Positions 1-12,000 of a DNA stretch of 64,000 nucleotides are shown piece after piece (positions within the stretch are counted from its first letter, which is position 1; each line of letters opens with the position of its first letter). Made by a program: the position numbers and the translations under genes. Origin of the DNA: Cristatella mucedo (lineage: Eukaryota; Bryozoa; Phylactolaemata; Cristatellidae); contig WPIO01000006.1 in the NCBI GenBank assembly GCA_009760855.2, positions 13,016,501 through 13,080,500 of the forward strand, read 5' to 3'. Below the pieces are notes generated by a model. It did no database searches. It was not told the DNA's origin and saw only the letters and a program-made list of their open reading frames with translations.

Positions 1-610
1 TAGCGATTTTTGGCTATTACAAAATCTTTTAGCTGTAAGATTTTCACGGACGGCACACTACAGCTTATTTTCCGGTTGCTCATTTTACATGATGTTATTC
101 ATAAATCTCGATGAAAAGCGCCACAGGTTGAAGTCGAAGAGCAATTTCCCAAACGCACCAGCTTGCTATGCTTCAGTGATCCTGAGAGCATAAAGGCTCT
201 TAGTTTTTAGATTGCAGCTATTCAGATTAGGCGAATTACTTCTTCTGAACCAATGGTCCAGAAAGAGATTGCCTTAGCAGTATCACTTTTATCTGACTAG
301 CTGCTTCGAAGTGGCTGATTAAGATGCAATTGCTTGATTTTGTAAATATTTTGCAGGAAATCGGAAGGAACCCTTTAGCAGATGTCAGAGCTTAGTCAGG
401 CAAGCTAAAACTAAAGGTGTGCTTTCCAGATTTAATGCAAGTTAGCTTTGGTCTTCGATTGTGGCAACCTTTGAGTTGCTGAATGACTAAAGGATGTATT
501 ATCATGACTGCTTGAAATATGAATAGTAATTAAATGCTGTCAAAAACCATGGAGAGAAAAGTGACAGCCTTGGAAAAATGCATGGTAGTCGACATGAGAT
601 CACAGCAAGG
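1..610. other. Unassigned AT-rich DNA
   Basis: I see no exon, no recognisable transposon and no long open frame here. The only open frame that reaches this stretch is the antisense reading of the SINE that follows. Confidence 0.5.
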
Positions 611-752
611 TGAGCTGGTTTGGTCGAGTGGTTCAGGTGCTCGCCCCGACCAAAGTCTGGCTGAGGTTGCGGGCTCGAGCCCCGAGGCATATGAGAAGCG
701 CCAGAACTGAGATGAAGTTCTCTTGGGGTGCTATACAAATGAATTATATATT
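611..752 (+). mobile_element. SINE-A copy (tRNA head, LINE-A-like tail)
   Basis: A pol III A-box-like segment (tggtcgagtggttcaggtgc) is followed by a B-box-like segment (gggctcgagcccc). The tail begins gaagcgccag and runs through an AAGTTCTCTTGGGG block to a ctatacaaatgaa end. The same layout recurs in several other places in the window, which defines the family. The tail matches the 3' end of LINE-A. Confidence 0.85.
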
Positions 753-1213
753 TAAGTGGACATTGCATTAGTCCACTTTGTTTGCTCCAGCTGATTTCGA
801 AGTTTCAAAGATTTACTTAGCGTTGTATTACTCTTTTTATTGCTTTAACTACTGGTGTCTTTCAGTTTGCCACGCATGCACAGCACTGCCGTACAGCATC
901 GACTGTCCATAGGAATAGGTGAACTTGTAAGACTCTCGCTTCTGAATATAAAGACGCTGACTCTTAACTCCCGAGGATGACACGACATATATATTATTCT
1001 ATCTCGCGTACAAGTGTCGTTCTTATGTATTTATGGCCTATAAATAAGGCTGCCGGCGTGGTATATACGTATATAGGACATATACATGCATTAAGTAGCT
1101 CTACGGTTGCCATGGAGCCAGCTGGTTGACCGCTATTTCGTCAGAGCAAGGTGGCAAGGGAATCTTTCAGAAAACCTGTACTGCTAACGCAGTCCAGTGC
1201 TGACTATGTCGTC

Positions 1214-1352
1214 GAGCTGATTTTGGCCGAGTGGTCAAGGTGCTCGCCCTGACCAAGATCTGGCCGAGGTCGCTGGCTCGAGCCCCGTGGCGTATGTTAA
1301 GTGCCTGAATAGAGATTTAGCTCTCTTAGGGCGCTATACAAATGAAATGAAT
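1214..1352 (+). mobile_element. SINE-A copy
   Basis: It has the same order of tRNA-like A box, B box (ggctcgagcccc) and tail as the copy at 611. The tail reads gtgcctgaatagagattta and then a gggcgctatacaaatgaa end. It is mildly diverged. Confidence 0.82.
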
Positions 1353-3052
1353 TAATTACAATCAAATGCTCATTGTGACTTAGCGGTTGAAAGTCGGCCA
1401 CCATCATCAACCTTGTGTACCCGAGTGCAATAAGTGAACGTCTGCAATTAGTGCTCCGTCGATCTCGATATAAAATCAGCAGGACCTATAATGCCGCTGT
1501 AGCATCGGCTGTTAGGGAGAAGGGAGTACAAAAATCAACTTTGACAATAATTTTACAATCTGAATCTCTATCTGCGTTTTATGTGTAAAGGCATTAAGAA
1601 GCATACCGAACCTATACAAGATTCGTCAAGTGGTCTCCAGCATCTCTTCAAATAGCGGTGGATTCGAGGAAGCTTTCCTGCGGTATCACAAACGATAGCG
1701 ATTAAGTAATGGCGAACCACACCCAGCGCTAAGGTCTCGCTTATTAGAGGTAGCTTCTTACAATATTAAGAATGATGAATTACTTTACTTGACTTTACGA
1801 CAAAGTAATAGAGAACCGAATCCAGCACTAACGGCTTGCACTTACATCCCGCTCCAGTCGCCAGCTGGCGAGACAGCCAGTTTTTTAACCCAGGATTTTT
1901 CAGAGGTCTAAACCGTGACTTTTAAGTCGAAAAGAGCAGAGACTGCCGAAACAGCGACGTCGTACGGCCTGTTTTCCTTCCCTTACTGATAAACAAGTCG
2001 AGAGGACAAGAGTTGCATTACTTTTGCATGCATACAGAAATAAATAATTCTGGTATTTTAATTACTCCTAAGCAATCTCTATGGAAAAGTTCGGTCAAAA
2101 ATAAGAATTGCTATTGTAAGTGTTAAGAGATGCTTTCTAAGTTTATAAAAAAAGGTGTAGTTGACAATGTTAGTGGTGGAGTTCGACGCCAGGCTAGAGC
2201 AGCCAAGGACGGCAAGGATGAATGCAAAAATGCAGACTTGGTAAGGTCAGGCAGGGTCAGCCATGCAACTCTATGTGTGAACATCAGGATGACGGTGTGG
2301 TTCTGAAAGATAAATGTTATGGAAATTCTAGATGGTTCCGTAGAAAATTTAGCCTCCTCGTGCAAGCCAGGCAAGGAACAAGAAAGCTCAATGGATGCGT
2401 CCAACCTGAAACACATCAATGGCTTCTTCTCATTGAAGCTGTCCTTAGCGCTTCTCTCAAGACCGGTCGGTTTGGCCTGTATTGGTTTATGGAGTCACAG
2501 ATGAAGATGCAGTATACACTTACACATATATTAATGTTGCACGATTGATTACCCATTCGAGAGGAGCAGTGTATATGGAAAAGAGGAGTGGGCCCAGCAA
2601 TTAACCGCGAAGAACACAGGCGTCACTTTAAAACCGCGCACACATCCTTGCCACCACAGAAAACTCTCATGAGGCGCAGGGCGAACTAAGCTAGTTCGGC
2701 ACCTGGCTGCAGAGGTCAACAGCAGAAGCTAGCAGCCAAGGCAACTAGGCAGCTAGGTCTCACGGTCGATAACATTACGCGCAACTCAGGGATCGAGAAG
2801 CGCTTGTCTCTGCAACATTCGTTCCATCTCGGATGAGCAGACAGCAGAAAGAGTGCGATGCAACAGTTTGCAAAACGATAATCAATCTTCGAAACTCGCG
2901 TCTATATGCTGACAAAACGATTTGCACAATATACAGTATGCTACAGTGCAACAAAGCTAGAACGTCTGTCTGCTCATGCTGCTCATATTGACAGGATGCT
3001 GCGACAGCACAAGGCTCGGCGGCTACGGTCGACGCACCGATCGACACGGCCC
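1353..3052. other. Intergenic DNA downstream of SF3B4
   Basis: This contains the presumed 3' UTR and downstream flank of the minus-strand SF3B4 gene, whose stop codon ends at 3053. I found no clear canonical polyadenylation hexamer close to the stop. Several open frames of 60-110 codons occur at 2.1-2.55 kb on both strands, but none resembles a known family. Confidence 0.4.
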
Positions 3053-6000
3053 TCAATGCTGTGGCGGCGGCGGAGGCAGAGACATCGATCCCATTTGATT
3101 GGGAGGTAAATTGCTGCCCATCACCGACGGCGGAGGAGGCGGCGGCGGGGCCAAAGACGGGGCAGTAGGTGGCAACAACGACGAAGGCGGAGGGGGAGGA
3201 GCGCCCAGCGCACCCGGAGGCGGTGGCGGCGGAGCCACCATAGGATGGGGGCCTCCCGCCATTAGGGGCGGAGGTGGAGCGCTCATCATTGGAGCGCCCA
3301 TGCCAGGCAGAGCAGCCATGTGTGGATGCATCGGTGGCGCTCCGCGGGGTGGCATTGGCGGCGGTGCCATCGGAGGAGGCGGTGGCGGGCCGCGAAGCGG
3401 CGGTCGGCCTGAAAAAGTAAAGCACTCACTCAAGCTGGACGAGCGCCGGCCGGCTAACACAAGCGAACAGGCAGCACAGAGGCAGATCGTTGCTTGCTTG
3501 CCGCAGTGGTTGAGACGGCAGCCTGCAAATGATCGCCGACCACTACCGTGACGGGCCGACGCCCGACTCACCGAAGCTAGGAGGCGGAGGCGGCGGAAGT
3601 GGTCCACGCGGTGGCGGCGGAGGCAGCGGTCCACGCCAGCCCGGCGGAGGCGGCCGCAAACCGCCGGGCGGCATGCCGGCACCCATGGGTCCTGACGGTG
3701 GCCACATCGGTGGCGGCCTCAAGTCGGCGAGATGGTGAGGCCCCGGCCCGCCGGGCAGACCGCCTGCAAATCGCACGGGGCCGTTGCGGCGCACCGACTG
3801 GTCGGCCGCTGGCGGCAAGCGTGGAAAGCAAAGCGCGAGCGAGCGGAGCAGGCAGCATCTCACTTGGCGGCGGAGGCAGGCCCGGCATTCCGAGCGGAGG
3901 CGGGAAGCCCATGCCGGCGAAGTTTGGTGGCGGCGGCGGCAGCATGCCCTGGTGAGTAACCATGCCTGAAAACACGAGACACAGTGGAATGATGGCGAGG
4001 CCAACGAAGCAGAAACAATGCGATGCTGATGGCGGCCGACTAATGGCTCTGGCGAAGCTGGCTGCTGCTAGAAACGCTCCCTACCGTGAAGCAGCGCCGA
4101 GAATCCACCAGGTGGAGGAGGAGGAGGCAGGCTGGGTGGCGCGTTCATTGCTTCATGCGACGGCGGCGCGTCGGCGAACAGCTGATGAGGACGGTCAGCG
4201 TGCGACAGCGGATTCTGTGCAGCTAGAAGTCGCTCTTCAGAGAGAAGAGAGGAAAAACGTGTGCCGATCTGGAAGTAGCAGGCTCTGCCGAGATGGCCAC
4301 TTGCTCCTGCCAGCAATGCGGCCCATGGGTGCACAAACACTGATGGCCTGCCTGTGATTATCTGCTAGCAGGAAGTACTTCTTCAAGGCCATGAGTCCGA
4401 TCTCTGGCCAACTGAGTTTCCTGCTTACAAGAGCCAGACAGTACCCCCCCTCCCAAGCCGGCCTGCCATCGGCAGGCAGGTGTCCGTCATTAACCAGAAT
4501 TAGCCAGAATCCAATCGCCTCCACCTATCAGGCCCCGTGCTACATCTGAGATGAAGAGATGAAGGTAAACACGATCAACAACACAAATGCAGTCACAAAC
4601 ATCGATTGCCCTGCAAATCGCCGAGAGCAGCGAACTCTCCAATGCCGCTGCCTTCGCTGCGCCAGGTAATCTTAGCTCCAAGCATGTCAGTGGTCGAATA
4701 AAAATAATTGGGAAGGAGGTAAAGTGTGCAGGCTCTTCACGACCCAGGTCGTGGGTTCGAGTCCTGCAGTGGGCGATCCTTTATTGCCCATTGCAAGCAA
4801 GGTCGCGATGGCCGGTAAGGCGCGACTGCAGCTATATAAATGAAGCTGTTGAAATCAGCTATCCTTTACACTTTACGCTGTGAGACACAGAGTTCGCTAA
4901 CAGACATTCGATGAACAAGCCTGGGGGCGACCTATTCGAAATACGTTCTTATCAAGCTAGGTATTATACCACTAGGTCTTCTGAGAAGTCATATAGCTGT
5001 TCTTTAACCAACATCAACTCATTTGAAGACCGAGCCTTTAGCTTGTATACTTCCAAAGAATGGACTACCGACTGAAGCTATGCCACCCCTGACTTGACCC
5101 CATTTAAAAAGAAGCTATAAACACACTTGTTCCACATAATATTTGCTCCATCCGTGTGAACTGCCCTTCATGTGCTTATTTATGCACGCCGACATTGAAC
5201 ATTTATTGTATCACTAACAAATCGACATGCTCCCTTTCCAGCATGCATCAAGTGCCTACAATGAGATTAAGTTCTACCAGGACACAACTGCAATATCATT
5301 ACTATTAATAATACTATATAACTCAATGACCGTGTTTCATAGTAAAACACGTTGGATTCGAATTGCAGGATTACTGAGGAAGAGCACATAATAACTAACA
5401 GGGCACGAACGAATGCCACACAGCAGCGAGGTATGCAAGCCACAGAGAGTAAGACGCCTGGCAGTAAGAGACGTCTAATGTGCACCTACTGCAAAGCCAG
5501 CCGAAGCTGAACGAGGTCCTACTATCGGAATTATCTGAGCTCACCAGTTCAGAACCTAAATGCTTTCGAATGGCCGAGCCTATGAGAATGCCACCCCGAC
5601 TGCTATCGACGACCACACTGGAAGCCCATGATGTGCACAGCGTGCCGGGTACTATGCATGGCATGCATAACCATGATGCATGCCAGAATAAGGAAATCTG
5701 GAGGCTATCGACATTGCACACTGAACCGAAGTCACAGAGACAAAGGAAGTCGAGATGCTCATGGTTTCAACAGCACAAGTGCAAGTCGGTTCACGGCAAC
5801 AAAGAGCTGGCACCATCGTCGGCAGCCATAGTTAATCCTTGCACGTGCAAGCCAAACTTCAGAAGCAGTATCATCATCGTACGGTTTACAAGCAAGCTTA
5901 GCCAAGCAAGTGCCAACAACCTGCTGCTTGTCCGTGCCGTTCGCCCTTGGCATCCTTCTTGAATGCATACGAGATTGTGATGGCTCGGTTGCACAAATAT

Positions 6001-9000
6001 TGACCGTTCATAGCATCGATGGCAGCATCAGATGCTTCGAAGCTGGCAAAGTTAATGAATGCATATCCCTTGGAGTTGCCCGTCTCAGGGTCTCTCATGA
6101 TCTATAGGTGAAAAACCTTGTCACAGTGCGAAACGAAAACAAGTCCACGAATCGCTGATGCGAACGTAGGTCACGAGAAAAAAATTAAGGTGACATGAAA
6201 AAAAATTCAAATGCAGATACACAGGGTGAAGTTTACACACTAAAAAACTGTCCTCCGTACACATGCCCCAAGTGTGGCGGGTGGCACAAACTTTTCCAAA
6301 CGAGGCGAAGGATTTTTCCATGAAGCCCGCCAAACACCCACCATGACAATACCCATATCCTTTGAAGCTGGAGCAAAGCTAGGCTATTAGTGCCTAGACT
6401 ACTAATAGACTACAGACTACAACCTAGCTGCAAGTCATTGGCCAAAGCGAAACCAAGCGAGTAGTGCAGCCACAGAACAAGCCAAGACCCTGGCGCTAGC
6501 TAGTGAGAGCAACCATCAAGCCATCAAGCGGAGAGGGACGAGGGAGTTGTCGTCCATAGAAGCCTGGCTAGCTGCAAGGTGGCTGCACTATACCAAGACC
6601 ACGATGCAATTGAATGAGACAGCGAGGTAATCGACCGCCAGCTTAGACGCTGCTCGTTTGGTATTCCTAGCATTGTCTCGAACCGCTTAGCACGCTCCCC
6701 CGCATGCGTCACTGTAAATCTCTCAAACTTAGTGGTCATCACGCCTGTTGTAACCCAATCGGCCAGACTTAACGCTTGCCTTTGGAATCCTCGCTCAATG
6801 TGCAATAAACCTCTAGTAATAAACGACCTTATTTCTGAAAATGGTATCGACCTGCTCGCCCTAACTGAAACTTGGCTGAAATCGATAAACTGCCCGACAA
6901 TTAAAGACGCTACTCCATCTGGTTTCACGTTCTTTCACACCCCTAGATCAATCAAAACTGGAGGTGGAGTTGCTATGATCGTGCGCTCGAAATTCAACTT
7001 CAAGCCATTTGCGGTACCCTCGAAGCAGTCTTTTGAATCAATTGTCCTGGTCTCACCCGAAAACAAGCTACCGATAGTGGCAGTAGTCTATCGCCCACCA
7101 GGTACCAAATCCTCTTTTATCTCAGATTTCTCCGATCTCATTTCGATTCTGTGTGCAAGAAATCGATCCTTCCTCGTTATGGGTGATTTCAACGTTCACT
7201 TTGATAACTTATCTGACGCTTTCAGCACCGAATTTCGTACATTGACAGACTCATTATCTCTTGTGGCTCATGTGCATGGCCCTACCCACATCAAGGGTCA
7301 CACACTCGACCAAATTTTCTCATATAACTGCACTTTGTCATCACCAGTTATCACCAAATCCTGCTTATCTGACCACATGCAGATCTCATTCAATCTACAG
7401 TGTGTGCCCACATTCTCCTCTAAAATAACCTGTGAATCGCGAAACCTCAAGACCCTTGACATCGATGCTGTCCGTGCGAGCATATCTGCTTCACCTTTGC
7501 TGCTCAGTCCTCCCTCCGATCTGTCATCACTGGTAGATTGCTACAACACGACACTAGCTGACACGCTCGACGAGTTTGCACCTTTGACAAAGCGCACTGT
7601 GCGCCCCCGCCCAGACGGCCTATGGTTTACCACAGACATTAAACTAGCCAAGTCTACTAAACGAAAGCTTGAAAAGGCATACAAAAGATCCGGACTAACT
7701 GTCCATCGACAGGCATATGAAGACTACTGTAGGTCGTACCAATCGATCCTAGCAAAGGCTAAGTCTAGCTTCTATAGAAACATTGTTGAATCACAGATGC
7801 ACAATCCAAAAATGCTGATGTCGACAATAAACCATCTCCTCAACCGTTCCCAGGTTAGCTCCTTACCAGATGATCCTTGTGATGATCTAGCCGATCGCTT
7901 CTCTCGATTCTTTGTGCAGAAGATAGACAAAATCAGGGAATCCATCCCTGCGATGACAACCTTCCCACTAGAATGCTGTTCCTCGGTTCCTGGCTGCGCC
8001 TCAATGTCTGCATTTAAACAGGTCACCAGTGATGTAGTCCTAAAGCTCGTATCTCAATCAAAGAAGACAACAAGTCCACTGGACCCCATTCCCACTGTCC
8101 TGCTCCTACGTTGCATTGATCTGCTGCTGCCATGCATAACCAACATCATTAATATGTCATTAGCCTCAGGTCAGGTCCCAGCACCTTTCAAAAAAGCTGT
8201 AGTCAGGCCACTTCTCAAGAAAGCTACACTAGACCAAGAGAACTTAAGCAACTACCGCCCAGTCTCCCTTCTACCATTCCTATCAAAGACACTGGAACGG
8301 GTCGTGGCAGACCAGCTGAACTCGTATATCGAAACCTCACACCTTGCTAGTAAGTTCCAGTCTGGCTTTAGAGCTAATCACTCCACAGAGTCAGCATTGC
8401 TTCGGGTATACAACGACCTACTTAGGAATGCAGACATGGGTAGAGTGTCTCTTCTTGTTTTGCTCGATCTTTCGGCAGCTTTTGATACCATCGATCACAA
8501 AGTACTTCTAGAGCGCCTCTCATCTCGCCTGGGCATCACTGGCACTGCTCTGCAGTGGTTCAGGTCCTATCTCAGTGGAAGACTCCAGAGTGTTGACGTG
8601 AATGGACAAAGATCATCTGAAGAACCTCTAAAATATGGAGTACCTCAGGGCTCTGTGCTAGGTCCGGTCCTTTTCACCGTTTATACTCTCCCTCTTGCTG
8701 ATGTGATTGCCAAGCACAATCTAGGCTTTCACTTCTATGCGGATGACACTCAGTTGTACCTTTGCTTTGATCCCTCCCAGCCTTCGAGCACCTCAAATTC
8801 GCTCAACTCACTTGCTGCATGCATTGATGACATCCGATCATGGATGGCAGCAAATTTTCTAAAACTAAACGATGATAAAACTAACTTACTTGTTATGGGC
8901 AAACCCAGTGTGATTCAGAGATTGGAAAGGCTGACGCTCAAAATTGGCTCTGCCAGCATATCTCCAGTTGAATCAGCTCGAAATCTAGGTGTCATATTCC

Positions 9001-12000
9001 AAAGCGACCTCTCGTTAGACGACCACATCAGCTCCACAGTCAAATCAGCCTATTTTCAGCTTCATAACATTGCTAAAATTAGAGCTTGTTTAGATAAGGA
9101 TACCACGTCCAAGTTGGTCCATGCATTCGTGACATCTCGTCTCGACTTCTGCAACTCACTGCTAACTGGCCTACCAGCATGTGCAATCAGGCGATTGCAG
9201 CTGGTGCAAAACTCTGCAGCTAGGCTTGTCTGTCGTGAGCGTCGCAGTTGCCACATTACTCCACTTCTCGCCGACCTGCACTGGTTACCAGTCAAGCAAC
9301 GGATTGACTTCAAGGTTTTTTGTCGCTCACTTTTAGGTCTCTTCATTCTATGGCTCCAGCCTATCTTTCAGATATACTACCCCATCAGGCAAAGCATCGT
9401 ACCACTCGCTTTTCGGAATCCAACAGTCTAGAAATACCTCGTACAAACCTTAAATCCTTTGGAGACCGTGCATTTAGCTCGTATGCTCCCACAGCCTGGA
9501 ACTCCCTCCCGACCTGCATCAGAACATCCCCTGACCTGACCACATTTAAAAGAAACTTAAAAACATTCCTATTTAGGACAGCATTTAGTGGGTCCTTGTG
9601 ATTCGTCCTCGATGTGCTTATGCGTGCTGACACTGTGCCTGTGACCACTAACCACATTTGCATGCTGACCCAGTGCATGTAACCTCTAACCATGTTATTC
9701 ATTTTGTTTGTTTTTCAAGCATGATTTTACTTACTATTCTATTGCGTATCACTTTGCAGCAAATGTAAAGCGCCTAGAAAGAGATTAAGTTCTCTGAGGG
9801 CGCTTTATCAAGTGCAATATTATTATTATTATTATTATTATTATTATCGCACTTCCACCTTTCGGCGCGGTTGACATACTGGGCAACTGACAGCGGCATG
9901 AGCCTGGCCAGACGGGTCGGCTGCAAGCTCTGCCGATCCCGCTGTCAACCAGGCAATTGCATTGCTGTGAAGCCAGACTCCAGATGCAGGGGCCACGGTG
10001 CCCTCGGCCACCCTCCACTGGTGCCCTGCTTTGCAAGCTTGTAGCCATGGCAACTCGGCAAGTCGCACCACAGATATAAAAGATTTGCTAATGTGCATCG
10101 AACAGTTGTTTCTCTTTCTTCTCTGTTGGTAAATCTCTATGCTCATTGCAGGTGGTTATAGGTTTTTTCTGCTCTCATTGGTGCATTAACCTGCACTCCA
10201 GTGACTGGACAGATGCCCGATATACCATTAACCACCCAGGATGAGCAGCACGCGATGGCGGTTTCAAGACTCACTTTGTCACTCAATTCGAATCAGCCGA
10301 TTCCTACCAATAGGAGGTTACATGCCTAAGAAGCACCTGGAATGAGGTCGACCCAGAGCTTCTGAAGGTCATATCATAAGTATACGGCTCGTTCAACTTT
10401 TGCATCCATCTAGGGGGGGATCAAATGCGCGAAGAGCTGGCGGCTGCAAATCCTTCAATGAAAGGGCAAACAAACCAAACGATCCACCAATGAAAAGGAA
10501 AAGGTAATTTGGCGGGATCACTAGCCGAAGCCAGGGGTATTGTCAGGACTAAGGCAAGAAACAAGTCAGACCTTGATTTGGCCAAAGGGAAACAATCACG
10601 GCTGAGCTAGAGCTTCGGATTGGGCATGCAAAATCCGGCAGCAAGCCGCCTGACACAAGCTCCTGGAGGTTGGCCCTATGCCTGCATGCCCACAGGCGCC
10701 TAAAAATGCCCATGACTCACGCACGTGTAAGGAGGGCCATATATATGGTCAATAGGCACACGGCTCTTCTACATTATTCGTTACATTACGAGGAAAAGGC
10801 TTGATGTAACGTGTCTTGCCTTTAAAAAGAAGAGAAACGTACCTGTTCCTCGATGCATTTGCTGAGTCGACGTGAATTGTCCTTTGAGTGCTCATGCATG
10901 CTGTCAAAACTGTACAAACTGTACCTGTTACCATCGTCCAATTGACATGCTTGCTTTCTAGTACAAGTCGAGCACCCAGAAGCTGGTTCTCCTCACTCTC
11001 TCTTCTACTGACAAAAGTCTTCTACTTGCCACCTCCGTGGACCGTGAATTTACTTTCATCGTTCCATAGAATAGAACTGCTCCAGTCGGCAGCTGTAAAG
11101 TAGGCGTGTTTTCGGGCCCACTGCAGACGGCAACTTTGTTGTCGTCAGTTAATTAACGGCTTGTGTTTACTAAGTTTTCTGTATATGCCGTGCTCCGTAA
11201 ACCTCCAACGGACCGTATCAACCCCTAAATCCTTGCCGGTGGCCTCTTCTGTGGTCTCGGAGAGAGCTCGGAAGTGGTGCTTTCCTTCCCTCGACCCGGT
11301 GCAGCCAGTTTTAGCAGACAGCTATCTTATCTTGTCGTCGAACAAGGGCGGCCAGGTAAGAAGTCCATGCAACCACCCTGAAAATACTTCAGATGACCTG
11401 ACCGACCCCTCAGATTTAAACCAAACTTCCGTGTCACCTTCATGTTGCCAAGACCCATCTTGTGATAGGTAACGATTTGGCCTTCAATTTCACTACTTAG
11501 CTCCTTTGCCTTTCCCATGTCAGATAAGCACCGTCGGTGCAGCTCCAGACAAGTGCTGTGGCAAGGAAGTGCAAAAATAACTCCCCTGCTGCGCACAACT
11601 GAATGGGTAGAAAAATCGTTAGCCGTTCGGAGACCGAGTACGAAAATCGAACTGCAAGTCAAACTCGAGTTCTGCCATCTTTAAAGGTAAGATATTGCTC
11701 CAGGCCGTGGGGCGTTTTTGTTTCAAACAGTTATCATAGACCCGGCCATCAGCATTGGGTTCATTGTCGTAAATACTTTTTCGGGTGAGTCTAAATAGAG
11801 GCAGATGAGCCTTAGCAGCTCTTACTCATGCTTGAAGTGGTAAATAGAGAATTGCCTGCTTCAGGACTCGAACCCCGAACTGGATTGTGAAGTGCCAGCA
11901 ACACACGCCCAGGCTGAGACCCAGAGGCCATCTCAAGCTACTCGCAGCTGCGGCATTTACCCTCCAGCACACGGCCAGCATCTTGCTAGGATTGCCCAAT

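Noticed and set aside
611-700. A genuine tRNA gene
   Set aside because: A-box and B-box-like motifs are present, but the segment is attached to a repeated LINE-like tail and recurs many times, so it is a SINE.
3053-4004. Long overlapping glycine/proline/alanine-rich frames on both strands
   Set aside because: They are shadow frames of the SF3B4 proline-rich exons. Only the phase-consistent spliced reading fits the family.
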